Notes: generated by a model from the letters alone, not told the origin. 64,000 nt of DNA from JAFAMS01 sp049520515 (GCA_049520515.1 JBEKPS010000006.1:186001-250000), one strand, 5' to 3'; shown: positions 53,652 through 62,734, numbered from the stretch's first letter. Numbers and translations: made by a program.

Positions 53652-55123
53652 TGCTCCAGACCCTTCGTGGTCGTATCACGTTTTCGTACGTCGCGTTCGT
53701 CATGATTCTCTTTCTTCTCGTGGCAGCGGTTCTCGCACGCGAAGCGATGATGTTCTATGCGCGCACGACGAACGACGGGATCGCGGCAGCCGGCAATCAG
53801 ATTCGTCAGATCGCGGCACAGAATCCGAACGCGAGCTTCACCGCGCTTACCGGCGACGTACACGCGATAGTCGAGCGTCCGGGTTTGCACATCGTCGGGT
53901 TCGAGCATCCGGTCGGAGCCACAATGGGCCGGCCACCGTTGCGTTTCGGAACGCACGTACGCTCCATGTACGTTCCGCTGTCGCAGCAGCCGCGCGTACG
54001 TCCGCAGCCGCCGGGACCCGGAGGCCCGCCGCCACCGCCTGACGGCGGCGATCGCGCGTTCGGTAACCGGACGATTTTCTCGATCACGAATCTGATCGGG
54101 ATTCATCCGGCCCGTATCGACACCAAAAACGCAACGTTCTTCATCAGCTCGGATCCGGACGTCTTCCGTTCCTTGCTCACGTCGTATGCCATGATAGCGC
54201 TCGGCGGTTTGATCGTATGCGGCATGATCGGACTCCTGATCGGACGCTATCTCGCCGATCAAGCCTTGGCACCGATGGTCGCGGTTACCGGCGCACTGCA
54301 GCGCTTTGCAGCCGGCGATTTCACGCCGCAGCGTATCGATACACAGGATCGTACCGAAGTTGGTGAGTTAGCGCGTGCGTTCAACGGCGCCGCATCGCAG
54401 GTCACCGCGGCCTTCGACGAGCGCCGTCGCGTCGAAGAGTACATTCGTCAATTCGTGGCGGATGCGAGTCACGAGTTGCGGACGCCGCTCACCGTCATTC
54501 GCGGATATCTCGACGTTCTCAAACGCGGCGCATTCGCCGATCCGGTCAAACGCGACCGCGCCTTCGCGACGCTTGATACGGAAAGCGCGCGAATGCGTGC
54601 GTTGATTGACAAGCTCGTCGTGCTGGCACGCCTCGAACGTCCCCAAGCCTCGCAGCTCGAGCGTGTCGACGTCGCCGCCGTTGCGCGCAATCTGGCCGAA
54701 GCCGTGCGCGACGTACCCGGACATCCGTCGGTCACGCTCGCGCTCGACGATGGAGCGCACGTGCTTGCGGAGGAATCCGAGCTGCACGAAGCGCTTGCCA
54801 ATCTCTTGGACAATGCGCGCAAATACGGTGCAGGCGCGCCGATCGAAATTCTGGTGAAGCGCGACGGCTCGTTCGTCATTGCGCGCGTCGTCGACGGCGG
54901 CCCGGGTATCCCAGCCGACGAGCAGTCGCACATCTTCGATCGTTTTTATCGTGGCGCAGAGCGTGGCGAGATCGAAGGCTCGGGCCTTGGACTCGCAATC
55001 GCCGTGCACGCGGTGAATCGGGCGCACGGAACGCTGCGATTGATCGAAAGCCGTCCGGGACGGACGGTTTTCGAGATCAAGCTGCCGGCCGCGCCGCAGC
55101 TTCGCGAAGAAGCGCTGGTCTAG
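53651..55123 (+). CDS. Sensor histidine kinase (partner of OmpR-type regulator)
   Basis: 490 residues: N-terminal TM (about 12-30), periplasmic loop with Pro/Gly-rich stretch, second TM (about 178-200), HAMP region (DQALAPMVAVTGALQRFAAGD), HisKA with DASHELRTPLTVIRGY (phospho-His), and HATPase (NLLDNARKYG, DGGPGIP, GSGLGLAIAVHAV). A classical membrane kinase. The 3' end overlaps the convergent gyrA stop by 4 bases. Confidence 0.93.
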   Translation: MLQTLRGRITFSYVAFVMILFLLVAAVLAREAMMFYARTTNDGIAAAGNQIRQIAAQNPNASFTALTGDVHAIVERPGLHIVGFEHPVGATMGRPPLRFGTHVRSMYVPLSQQPRVRPQPPGPGGPPPPPDGGDRAFGNRTIFSITNLIGIHPARIDTKNATFFISSDPDVFRSLLTSYAMIALGGLIVCGMIGLLIGRYLADQALAPMVAVTGALQRFAAGDFTPQRIDTQDRTEVGELARAFNGAASQVTAAFDERRRVEEYIRQFVADASHELRTPLTVIRGYLDVLKRGAFADPVKRDRAFATLDTESARMRALIDKLVVLARLERPQASQLERVDVAAVARNLAEAVRDVPGHPSVTLALDDGAHVLAEESELHEALANLLDNARKYGAGAPIEILVKRDGSFVIARVVDGGPGIPADEQSHIFDRFYRGAERGEIEGSGLGLAIAVHAVNRAHGTLRLIESRPGRTVFEIKLPAAPQLREEALV

Positions 55124-57648
55124 TCTTCGTCTAGCGGCAATCCCGCCGCTTGCTGCCCGATAACCGGAACGGGTTCGCCCGTGATCTCTGCGATCTCTTT
55201 GCTCTGCTGCGTGAGATTCGCAACCGCGAGTACTTCATCGCCTTCGGCAAGACGCACGAGACGTACGCCCTTCGTCGAGCGGCCGGCACGCCGAATCTGC
55301 GAGACCGGAATGCGCGTGACGTTGTTCGCGCTGGTGATCAGGAGCAGCTCGTCGCTTTCGCGGACGAGAATTTGATCGACGACGTTTCCGATCGCGCGCT
55401 CGCGCGCAAACGCCTTGACGCCTTTTCCGCCGCGTGATGTATGACGGTACTCGTCGATCGGCGTCCGCTTTCCGAAGCCGTGCGAGGTGACGATCAGAAC
55501 TTCGCGCCGGTCGTCCTCGAGGACGTCCATCGCCATGATTTCATCGCCCGGTCCGAGGGTCATCGCCTTAACGCCGCGGGCCGGACGGCCCATTGCGCGG
55601 ACGTCGGTTTCATTGAAATGCACGGCCATGCCGCCGCTGCTCGCGAGAATGATGTCGCGCTTGCCATCGGAGAGATCGACGGCGAGCAGTTCGTCGTCCT
55701 CATCGAGGTTGATCGCGATCAGGCCACTGCGACGGACGTTCGCGAAATCTTCGAGACGCGTCTTCTTGATGACGCCGTGCCGCGTGACCATGACGAGATA
55801 CTTGTCGTCATCGAACGCACGCACCGGCAACACTGCTGTAGCGACCTCGCCCGGCGGGAGCGTGAGCAAGTTGACGAGATTGGTGCCGCGCGCCTGGCGT
55901 GACGTTTCCGGAACTTCGTACGCCTTGAGCCGGAAAACGCGGCCCTTGTTCGTGAAGAACAACACCGTCTCGTGCGTGTTTGCGATGAAGAAGTTGCGAA
56001 CGACGTCCTCGCTCTTGAGGTTGCCGATCCCCATCACGCCGCGGCCGCCGCGATTCTGCTGGCGGAACGTGTCGACCGAAACGCGCTTGATATAGCCGCC
56101 GGCCGTCACCGTGATGACGACGGGAACGTTGGCGATGATATCCTCGATCGAGACTTCGCCCTCGGCCGCAACAATCTGCGTGCGCCGCTCGTCACCAAAG
56201 CGCTTCTTGACGTCCTCGGCTTCGGTCTTGACGATGCTGTCGATGCGCTTCGGCTTGGCAAGAATATCTGTGTAGTCGGCGATTTTGTTCTTAAGCTCGT
56301 TGTACTCGTCTTCAATCTTCTGACGCTCGAGACCGGTAAGCGTGCGCAGACGCATGTCGACGATGGCGTTAGCTTGGATCTCGGTCAGCTTGAAGCGATT
56401 CATCAGGCTGGTACGCGCGATGTCGACCGTTTGGCTGGCGCGAATGATCTTGATGACTTCGTCGATATGGTCGAGCGCGATCCGGAAGCCTTCGAGCAGA
56501 TGCGCGCGCTCTTCGGCCTTTCTCAGATCGTACTCGGTGCGGCGGCGAACGACGACACGGCGATGCCAGATGAAGTGTCGCAGCATGTCCACAAGCGGGA
56601 GCACCTGCGGCTCGAGCGTCAGCTTGCCGCTCTCGGTCTGCGCCGGCACGAGCGCCAGCATGTTGAAGCCGAAAGTCGTCTGCAGCGGTGTGTGCTTGTA
56701 GAGCTGGTTCAAAACGACGTTCGGCGTCGCGTTACGCGCGAGCTCGACCGCAACACGCATGCCCTTGCGATTGCTCTCGTCATGGCAGGCTGTGATCCCG
56801 GCGATGCGCTTGTCCGAATATGCTTCCGCGATCGCCTCAACGATGCGCGACTTCGTAACTTGGAACGGAACCTCGGTGATGATGATCTTGTACTTGCCGC
56901 GCTCTTCGACGATCTCGGCTTTGCCGCGCACGATCACGGAGCCGCGGCCGGTCTTGTAAGCTTCGCGAATCGCTTCGCGTCCCATCATAACGCCCGCGGT
57001 AGGAAAGTCCGGCCCTTGTACTATGGCGAGGACTTGGTCGACAATCTCGTCCGGTATCGCGTCATGCCCATCGGCCACATTCTTGTCGATAAGCAATGTG
57101 ATCGCATCGCAGACCTCGCTGACATTGTGCGGCGGTATGTTCGTTGCCATGCCGACGGCGATGCCGCTGGAGCCGTTGACGAGCAAATTGGGAAGGCGCG
57201 ACGGCAGCACGGTCGGCTCCGTCGTTTGGTTGTCGAAATTGGGAATAAAATCGACGGTCTCGCGATCGATGTCGGCGAGCATGTCGAGCGCGACGCGCGC
57301 GAGACGCGCTTCGGTATAGCGATACGCAGCCGGCGGATCACCGTCGACCGAGCCGAAATTTCCATGACCGTCGACAAGCGGATAGCGCAGCGTGAAATCT
57401 TGCGCCATCCGCACGAGCGCGTCGTAGACCGACGAATCGCCATGCGGATGGTACGACTTCAGCACCTCGCCGACGATACCGGCGCACTTACGATGCTGCT
57501 TATCCGGTGTGAAACCCATCTCGCGCATCGCGTACAGAATGCGGCGCTGAACAGGCTTGAGGCCGTCGCGTACATCTGGAAGCGCACGCGAGGCGATAAC
57601 CGACATGGCGTAGGCGAGGTAGGATCGCTCCATCTCGTCCTTGACCAT
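55120..57648 (-). CDS. gyrA: DNA gyrase subunit A
   Basis: 842 residues. YLAYAMSVIASRALPDVRDG, HPHGDSSVYDALVRMAQ (Ser and Asp at the quinolone-determining positions, so wild type), catalytic Tyr in AAYRYTEAR, and C-terminal beta-pinwheel with GQRx-type blades (QNRGGRGV, TSRGGKGVK). Works with GyrB, not in the window. The first ATG (57648) leaves MVKDEMERSY; the ten codons before it read IENERLSTV, which aligns with the usual ERIIPIDIEDEM start. An ATA at 57675, with GGGAG about 11 bases further upstream, would begin the protein there. Confidence 0.96.
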   Translation of the reverse strand: MVKDEMERSYLAYAMSVIASRALPDVRDGLKPVQRRILYAMREMGFTPDKQHRKCAGIVGEVLKSYHPHGDSSVYDALVRMAQDFTLRYPLVDGHGNFGSVDGDPPAAYRYTEARLARVALDMLADIDRETVDFIPNFDNQTTEPTVLPSRLPNLLVNGSSGIAVGMATNIPPHNVSEVCDAITLLIDKNVADGHDAIPDEIVDQVLAIVQGPDFPTAGVMMGREAIREAYKTGRGSVIVRGKAEIVEERGKYKIIITEVPFQVTKSRIVEAIAEAYSDKRIAGITACHDESNRKGMRVAVELARNATPNVVLNQLYKHTPLQTTFGFNMLALVPAQTESGKLTLEPQVLPLVDMLRHFIWHRRVVVRRRTEYDLRKAEERAHLLEGFRIALDHIDEVIKIIRASQTVDIARTSLMNRFKLTEIQANAIVDMRLRTLTGLERQKIEDEYNELKNKIADYTDILAKPKRIDSIVKTEAEDVKKRFGDERRTQIVAAEGEVSIEDIIANVPVVITVTAGGYIKRVSVDTFRQQNRGGRGVMGIGNLKSEDVVRNFFIANTHETVLFFTNKGRVFRLKAYEVPETSRQARGTNLVNLLTLPPGEVATAVLPVRAFDDDKYLVMVTRHGVIKKTRLEDFANVRRSGLIAINLDEDDELLAVDLSDGKRDIILASSGGMAVHFNETDVRAMGRPARGVKAMTLGPGDEIMAMDVLEDDRREVLIVTSHGFGKRTPIDEYRHTSRGGKGVKAFARERAIGNVVDQILVRESDELLLITSANNVTRIPVSQIRRAGRSTKGVRLVRLAEGDEVLAVANLTQQSKEIAEITGEPVPVIGQQAAGLPLDED

Positions 57649-57705
57649 GACGGTCGAAAGACGCTCGTTCTCTATTTCTTACTTACTCCCAGTGGCTCCA
57701 ACCCA

Positions 57706-58053
57706 TTAGTCCCCGAGGGGGATGCCGTCTTCATCGGTCGCAACGTCAAGCTCATCTTTGAACGAGAGCGGCGGCTCCGGAGCGGAAAGCGAAAAGTCAT
57801 CAAGCGGCGGCGCTTCTTCGATCGGCGGCGCCTCACCGGACGCATCCGCGGCTTCCAAATCCCAATTCAAATCGGCTGCTCCGACGGCTTCTGCAGCCAC
57901 CGATGAAAGCTCGGAATGCGTCTGCAAATTGAGCACTCCCCGCTCGAGCTTCGATTTTGCCTCGGCCGAACGTGCGCGAACTGCGGCCAGGCTCGCTTCG
58001 ACCTTGCTTTCGAGGTCGGCGAGCGCTTGTGCGGCTTGATCCTCAGCACTCAT
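57706..58053 (-). CDS. Small acidic protein, helical N-terminus
   Basis: 115 residues, strongly acidic, with a helical first half (QALADLESKVEASLAAVRAR) and an Ala/Pro/Asp/Glu-rich disordered second half. I do not recognise the family. It starts 1 base after the stop of the glycine-rich membrane protein and lies directly upstream of gyrA, so the three are likely an operon. Confidence 0.6.
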   Translation of the reverse strand: MSAEDQAAQALADLESKVEASLAAVRARSAEAKSKLERGVLNLQTHSELSSVAAEAVGAADLNWDLEAADASGEAPPIEEAPPLDDFSLSAPEPPLSFKDELDVATDEDGIPLGD

Positions 58054-58054
58054 G

Positions 58055-58297
58055 CTAACGGCGCTCAGTTCTGAGTCCTTCGTGTGGTTTCACCACTTTA
58101 CCGAAGAAGAGTCCAACGATTCCGCCAAGCAGACCGCCCGCTAAAGCCACCATGAGAAGTTCCCCGCCGAACGCTCCAATGCGGCCGAACGAAAAAACGC
58201 GAACGGTCGCGATGAAGCCTTCGATGAAAGCTGCTAAAACCGAGCACACCGCGCCGGAGATAATACCAATTACGATGTCGCCCAGCCGCCAGTACAC
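58055..58297 (-). CDS. Small two-TM glycine-zipper membrane protein
   Basis: 80 residues with two hydrophobic segments: IVIGIISGAVCSVLAAF and LLMVALAGGLLGGIVGLFFG. The second has a GxxxG-rich pattern typical of packed or oligomerising helices. The C-terminus is basic (VKPHEGLRTERR). Family not recognised. GTG 58297 is the start. It overlaps the divergent tsaE start region by about 23 bases. Confidence 0.65.
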   Translation of the reverse strand: MYWRLGDIVIGIISGAVCSVLAAFIEGFIATVRVFSFGRIGAFGGELLMVALAGGLLGGIVGLFFGKVVKPHEGLRTERR

Positions 58298-58733
58298 CTT
58301 AGATGCGTTCCCCGCGCGTCTTACGGTTTCTTCCCTGCAGGCGATGCGTGAGCTGGCCGCGGAGCTCGCGCGTCACGTTCGCCTTGGTGACGTCATCGCG
58401 GTCGAGGGCCAGCTGGGCAGCGGCAAGACGGCTTTTGTCGGCGGTCTCGCTGCGGCGCTCGTCGGGGGTGACCCCGTCACGAGTCCGACCTTTACGTTCT
58501 GGCATCACTACGGCACTGCAGAGGTTGGGCTCGAACACCTCGATCTCTATCGCGTCGAGGACGAAGCCGACTTGGCCGAGCTAGGACTCGAGGAAGCATT
58601 CTCAACAGCTTCGATCACCGTCGTGGAATGGCCGGAACGCGCTCCGAGCTTGGTCGGAACCGCAACCTGGCGCGTGCACATTAGCGGCAGCGGTGATTCC
58701 CCACGTGAGGTCTCGATTCGCGCGGGTGCATGA
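58275..58733 (+). CDS. tsaE: tRNA threonylcarbamoyladenosine biosynthesis ATPase TsaE
   Basis: 152 residues. GQLGSGKTAFV (Walker A), SPTFTFWHHY and LEHLDLYRVEDEADLAELGLEE match TsaE. It is the ATPase that, with TsaB and TsaD, drives the t6A37 modification on ANN-decoding tRNAs. The exact start is uncertain: ATG 58275 overlaps the divergent gene, and the alternative ATG 58344 would remove the first strand. tsaB follows, overlapping. Confidence 0.9.
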   Translation: MSPSRQYTLDAFPARLTVSSLQAMRELAAELARHVRLGDVIAVEGQLGSGKTAFVGGLAAALVGGDPVTSPTFTFWHHYGTAEVGLEHLDLYRVEDEADLAELGLEEAFSTASITVVEWPERAPSLVGTATWRVHISGSGDSPREVSIRAGA

Positions 58734-59391
58734 ACCGATCTTGGCACTCGAAGGCGCGCTCGATTCATTTTCAGTGGCGCTCTTGCGGGATGGCGAAATT
58801 ATCGCAGAATCGCTCTCGAAGCAAGCCGCTCTCGAAGATGGACTGCGCTTGGTACGCACGCAGCTCGAAGCTGGAAAGCTGCGCCTGGCGGACCTGGGCG
58901 GAATCGCAGTTGGCACCGGCCCCGGTGGCTTCACCGGGTTGCGGATCACGATCGCGTTTGCGAAATCGCTCGCGTTCGGCGCGCGACTGCCGCTCGTGGG
59001 CGTCTCTTCCTTCGACATTTTGGAGGCCGGCGCGACGGCCTTTCGCCTACCGTGCGTCACGGTCGTCTCCGGCAGGCCCGGAGTTGCGTGCATGCGCCGC
59101 ACGGCGCGTGACGGGACGCATGTCGCGTGCGGGCCGACCGCGGCGACGCTCGCGCGGGTCACCTCCGAAGGTGAAGAAATCGCAATCATCGGTCTGGCGA
59201 AGGACGGCGCGACGGAGGACGTGCAGAGCGCGGCCCTCGAACGCGGACTGTCCGTGCATCTCATCCCGGTCGGTACCGAGCTCCCTGCTGCGACCCTCGC
59301 CCGCATCGCGCGCACGCGTCCCCCTGCGGCAAGCGTTCATGAAGTCGCACCTGATTACGGTGAGCTTCCTGCGGTGAGACAACGGTCGTGA
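58726..59391 (+). CDS. tsaB: tRNA threonylcarbamoyladenosine biosynthesis protein TsaB
   Basis: 221 residues of ASKHA fold: ILALEGALDSFSVALLRDG opens the protein and GTGPGGFTGLRITIAFAKSLA is the family signature. It scaffolds TsaD and TsaE in t6A37 synthesis. Starts at GTG 58726, overlapping the tsaE stop; a GTG at 58693 is an alternative. tsaD is not in the window. Confidence 0.92.
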   Translation: MHEPILALEGALDSFSVALLRDGEIIAESLSKQAALEDGLRLVRTQLEAGKLRLADLGGIAVGTGPGGFTGLRITIAFAKSLAFGARLPLVGVSSFDILEAGATAFRLPCVTVVSGRPGVACMRRTARDGTHVACGPTAATLARVTSEGEEIAIIGLAKDGATEDVQSAALERGLSVHLIPVGTELPAATLARIARTRPPAASVHEVAPDYGELPAVRQRS

Positions 59392-59903
59392 AGCTTATAG
59401 GGCAGCGGCTGCAGATTGAGCCGATGCGCACGGACGACGTCGCAGCGGTCCTGCAGATCGAATCCGTCTCGTTTACGACGGCTTGGCCGGCAAACGCATT
59501 CTCGAACGAGCTGAGCGAAAATAAACTCGCGCACTATTTCGTCGGACGCATCGACGAAAAGATCGTCGCCTACGGCGGCATCTGGGTGATTCTGGAAGAT
59601 TCGCACGTCACGACGATCGCGGTCGAGCCAGGACATCGCGGCCGTGGTCTCGGCGAGCAAATGTTGATTCATCTGCTCGATGAGGCGATGGAGCGTGGTG
59701 CGTCGTGGATTACGCTGGAAGTCCGTGAGAGCAACGACGTTGCGCAGCGCCTGTATCGCAAATATGGATTCACCAACGTGAGCGTCCGGCGCGCGTATTA
59801 CAGCGATAACAACGAGAACGCCGTCGTCATGTGGGCTGGGAATCTGCGCGGTGATCTCTATCGCAACCGTCTGCGCGCTTTGCGCGCGGCGCTGTACGGG
59901 TGA
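59388..59903 (+). CDS. rimI: Ribosomal protein S18 N-alanine acetyltransferase RimI
   Basis: 171 residues. GNAT fold with VTTIAVEPGHRGRGLGEQML (acetyl-CoA motif) and EVRESNDVAQRLYRKYGF. Next to tsaB, as in many genomes. It acetylates the N-terminus of ribosomal protein S18. GTG 59388 overlaps the tsaB stop (GTGA). Confidence 0.9.
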   Translation: MKLIGQRLQIEPMRTDDVAAVLQIESVSFTTAWPANAFSNELSENKLAHYFVGRIDEKIVAYGGIWVILEDSHVTTIAVEPGHRGRGLGEQMLIHLLDEAMERGASWITLEVRESNDVAQRLYRKYGFTNVSVRRAYYSDNNENAVVMWAGNLRGDLYRNRLRALRAALYG

Positions 59904-60634
59904 GGCGGGCGACGGCGCTCGCAACTCTTACCGGCTTCGTACTCGCACCCCACGCCGTAGTCGAAGCACAAGAACTGCCGGGCGATACGACGCTCGATCG
60001 CAGCATTCTCACAGTCGTCGATGCACTCGGCACGCCGCAAGACGTCGAATCGCTCGATAGCGGCCACACGTGGGTTTGGCATACGCCGCGCGCCAACGTG
60101 CGCATCATCACCGACGACGCGATGACCGTGAAAGCGCTCGACGTTCTCCCGCTTGCGCCCGGCGAGCAACTCGCGCATGTGGCGCTCTTCGGCTATACGA
60201 AAGCTCGCGCCGACGCCGAGCGTGGAACTGCCGATCTCTCAGGTCCGGATTTTCGCACCTACAGCGTCGCTGACGGACGCGTCCTCGAACTCTTTTTCGA
60301 TGACGCGGGGACGCTGACGCACGCCGTGCTCGGCGATCGCGGGTATGTTGCGCGTATGGGACTCGTTCCGTCCGATCGCGACATGCTGCGGATGCTGCAA
60401 TACACCGCTCCGAAGATTCGCCGGACGCCGCCGCCGCTCGCCGCGCCGCCGATGACCGTCGTGCGCTGCGAGGTCGGCAAAGACGGGAGCGCGCCTAGCG
60501 TCTCGGTGGTCGTCAGCTCCCACAATGCTGCGCAAGACGAGCGTGCACTTGCCTTCGCGCGCAAGACCTCGTGGGCGCCCGCCAAGCTCGACAACGTCCC
60601 CGTAAAATCGGTCGCGTTCTGGATGGTGCGATGA
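59900..60634 (+). CDS. Secreted protein with TonB-C-like domain
   Basis: 244 residues. Signal peptide (TALATLTGFVLAPHAVVEA), an N-terminal domain of SmpA/BamE-like look (LGTPQDVESLDSGHTWVW), a Pro-rich hinge (IRRTPPPLAAPP) and a C-terminal region (VVVSSHNAAQDERALAFARK then WAPAKLDNVPVKSVAFWMV) that resembles the TonB C-terminal fold. GTG 59900 overlaps the rimI stop. Function unknown. Confidence 0.7.
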   Translation: MRRATALATLTGFVLAPHAVVEAQELPGDTTLDRSILTVVDALGTPQDVESLDSGHTWVWHTPRANVRIITDDAMTVKALDVLPLAPGEQLAHVALFGYTKARADAERGTADLSGPDFRTYSVADGRVLELFFDDAGTLTHAVLGDRGYVARMGLVPSDRDMLRMLQYTAPKIRRTPPPLAAPPMTVVRCEVGKDGSAPSVSVVVSSHNAAQDERALAFARKTSWAPAKLDNVPVKSVAFWMVR

Positions 60635-61218
60635 CCGGCGTCGAGTTCGTTCGGCTCGGCAAGCGCGTGCACGCGCACATCGGCCAAGACCATCGCTACG
60701 CGCACACGTTGCGCGTCGCGCGCATGGCCGTTGCGCTGGCTCGACGGTACGGCGAAGATGTCGAGCGCGCGCTGCTGGCCGGAATGCTGCACGATCTCGC
60801 GCGCCTGTACTCGCCGGAACGCTTGCTCGACGAATCGCGCGCACGCGGACTCGCGATCAACGCCTTCGAAGAAGCGCATCCGCGCGTTCTGCACGCTCGT
60901 CTCGGCGCCGAGCTGGCCCGGGAAGAATTCGGCCAGAACGACGAGCGGATTCTTTCTGCAATCCGCTATCACACGCTGGGCGCGGGATCGATGAACAGGC
61001 TGGATGCGATCGTCTATTTGGCCGATTCGCTCGAACCCGGCCGCGATTTCAAAGAACGCGCGGAGCTCGAACGGCTATCGTTCCTGGATCTGAACGCAGC
61101 TATGCGCGAGACACTGCTGGCCACAACGGCTTTTCACGGCGCATCCGGAAAATCGATCGCGCCGGAAACTGCCGCCGCCATCCAACTGTTTTCACGAAAG
61201 GAGAAGAAAACTGCCTGA
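60631..61218 (+). CDS. yqeK: HD-domain bis(5'-nucleosyl)-tetraphosphatase YqeK
   Basis: 195 residues. HRYAHTLRVARMAVALARRYG, LLAGMLHDLARLYSPERLL and AIRYHTLGAGSMNRLDAIVYLADSLEP give the His/Asp set of the YqeK group. It hydrolyses Ap4A to two ADP. YqeK is normally found just before rsfS, as here. ATG 60631 overlaps the previous stop (ATGA). Confidence 0.92.
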   Translation: MTGVEFVRLGKRVHAHIGQDHRYAHTLRVARMAVALARRYGEDVERALLAGMLHDLARLYSPERLLDESRARGLAINAFEEAHPRVLHARLGAELAREEFGQNDERILSAIRYHTLGAGSMNRLDAIVYLADSLEPGRDFKERAELERLSFLDLNAAMRETLLATTAFHGASGKSIAPETAAAIQLFSRKEKKTA

Positions 61219-61555
61219 GTTGATCGACATCATGCGGGATGCCGCAGAAGATAAGAAGGGCGAGGATATCACCGTCCTAGATTTGGACGGGCGAACGATC
61301 GTCGCCGACACCTTTTTGATCGTTACGGGCCGCTCGAACGTCCAAACGCGAGCGATCGCCGACTCGATTACCGAGCAGGCGAAAGCAGCCGGCTTCGGCA
61401 TTGCGCGCACCGAGGGCTATGCCGACGGCAATTGGATCCTGATCGACCTCGGATCGGTCGTTGCGCACGTTTTTACGCCGGAGAGCCGAGCCTTCTACAA
61501 CCTCGAACGGCTGTGGGGACCGGGCGTCCGCGTGGCGCGCGCCGTCGAATCCTAG
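61211..61555 (+). CDS. rsfS: Ribosomal silencing factor RsfS
   Basis: 114 residues. AEDKKGEDITVLDL and RSNVQTRAIADSITE with GNWILIDLGSVVAHVF and YNLERLW are typical of RsfS. It binds L14 and prevents 30S joining in slow growth. GGAG at 61200-61203 is 7 bases before CTG 61211 (LPELIDIMRDA), while the first canonical start, TTG 61220, is 16 bases away, so a CTG start is favoured. The 5' end overlaps the yqeK stop. Confidence 0.93.
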   Translation: MPELIDIMRDAAEDKKGEDITVLDLDGRTIVADTFLIVTGRSNVQTRAIADSITEQAKAAGFGIARTEGYADGNWILIDLGSVVAHVFTPESRAFYNLERLWGPGVRVARAVES

Positions 61556-61686
61556 TGCCCGGTTACGAGGCCCGAGGCCGGAAGGCATTTCGCCAGGCGC
61601 TCGTCCGAATGGGCATTTGGGTGTTCCTCCTGCTCTTCGTTGCAAGCATTCTCGGCGTTGCAGTCGTAACGGTTCGAGCACGCTGA
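61555..61686 (+). CDS. Single-pass membrane micropeptide
   Basis: 43 residues starting at GTG 61555, whose G is the last base of the rsfS TAG. Basic N-terminus (VPGYEARGRKAFRQALVRM) followed by one TM (GIWVFLLLFVASILGVAVVTV). The tight overlap and classic membrane-peptide composition make it likely real, though it is very short and unnamed. Confidence 0.6.
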   Translation: MPGYEARGRKAFRQALVRMGIWVFLLLFVASILGVAVVTVRAR

Positions 61687-61732
61687 AACTCCCCCAGAGG
61701 GGCGGCGGTATCAGCAGCCGGAGACCTCGATA

Positions 61733-62734
61733 ATGAAGATTATTACTGCACTCAGCACGGCGCTCGTCGTTCTTGCTCTCAACCTGACACCCGCCGTTGC
61801 GCGAGACCAATACGTCGTCGACAACGCGCATTTATTCTCGACGCAGGCAGTTCAAGCCGCGAATACGCGCATCAACGATTTTGAAGCGACGACCGGCAAA
61901 GAGATTTTCGTTTATACGACGCCGTCGCTCGATGGCGCGACCGTCGACAGCGCGGCTGAGCGCGTCTTTGCGCAGCAGCAAGTCAACGGCGTCATGATCT
62001 TCATCTCAAAAGATCCGAAGAAGATCGGTGTCTATCCGGATCGCGCATCGCGTACGTTTTTCCCGGCGGAAACGACGTCGTCGATTCGCGCGGCGATTAT
62101 CGCCAGCTTCAACGCGGGTAACTTCGACGAGGGCTTACAAAACGGTGTGTCGCTGACGATGAGCTTGTATCGTAGCCACCTGCCGACACGCACGTCGTAC
62201 AATCCGAACGCACAGGTGGTTCGGCATCAATCCGGAGGCTTTAGTATGGGCTGGATATTCCTCTTCCTGATCATCGTCGTCGCGTTCTTGGTGCTGCGTG
62301 CGCTGTACCGCACACTCTTTGCGCCACGCGTCGCCCCTCCGATGAGCGGTCCATACGGTATGAATACGGGAGCTGGTCCGGTGGGCGGCCCCGGTTACGG
62401 CTATGGCCCCGGAATGGGAATGGGCATGGGCATGGGCGGCGGCGGGTTCTGGAGCGGCCTGCTGGGCGGCCTCGGAGGCGCGTGGCTCGGTAACGAGCTC
62501 TTCAATCACAACAATTTCGGCGGCGGCAACTTCGGCGGCGCGGGCTTCGGCGGGACGGATGCCGGCAGCGGCGTCGGTCCGGACCAGTCCGGCTTCCAAT
62601 CCGATCCCGGTCAAATCGACCTGGGCAACTCGAGTTCCGGCGATTGGGGCGGCGGTGGCGACAGCGGCGGCTGGGGTGGCGACAGCGGAGGCGGATTCGG
62701 CGGCGGCGGTGGCGATGGCGGCGGCGGCTGGTAA
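61733..62734 (+). CDS. TPM-domain protein (YgcG-like)
   Basis: 333 residues. Signal peptide (LSTALVVLALNLTPAVA), TPM domain (YVVDNAHLFSTQAVQAANTR, then MIFISKDPKKIGVYP), one TM (IFLFLIIVVAFLVLRALY, about 170-187), and a Gly-rich tail with repeats of GGG/GGS ending GGGGW. The tail is typical of the family and often self-associates. Its role in Gram-negative bacteria is uncertain (phosphatase or photosystem repair in plants). A short gap (46 bases) with a purine-rich ribosome site precedes it. Confidence 0.85.
   Translation: MKIITALSTALVVLALNLTPAVARDQYVVDNAHLFSTQAVQAANTRINDFEATTGKEIFVYTTPSLDGATVDSAAERVFAQQQVNGVMIFISKDPKKIGVYPDRASRTFFPAETTSSIRAAIIASFNAGNFDEGLQNGVSLTMSLYRSHLPTRTSYNPNAQVVRHQSGGFSMGWIFLFLIIVVAFLVLRALYRTLFAPRVAPPMSGPYGMNTGAGPVGGPGYGYGPGMGMGMGMGGGGFWSGLLGGLGGAWLGNELFNHNNFGGGNFGGAGFGGTDAGSGVGPDQSGFQSDPGQIDLGNSSSGDWGGGGDSGGWGGDSGGGFGGGGGDGGGGW

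Noticed and set aside
55972..57906. A 644-codon open frame on the + strand opposite gyrA
   Set aside because: It is antisense to the well-supported gyrA gene, has no recognisable domain and its codon pattern reflects GC-rich third-position bias in the real gene.
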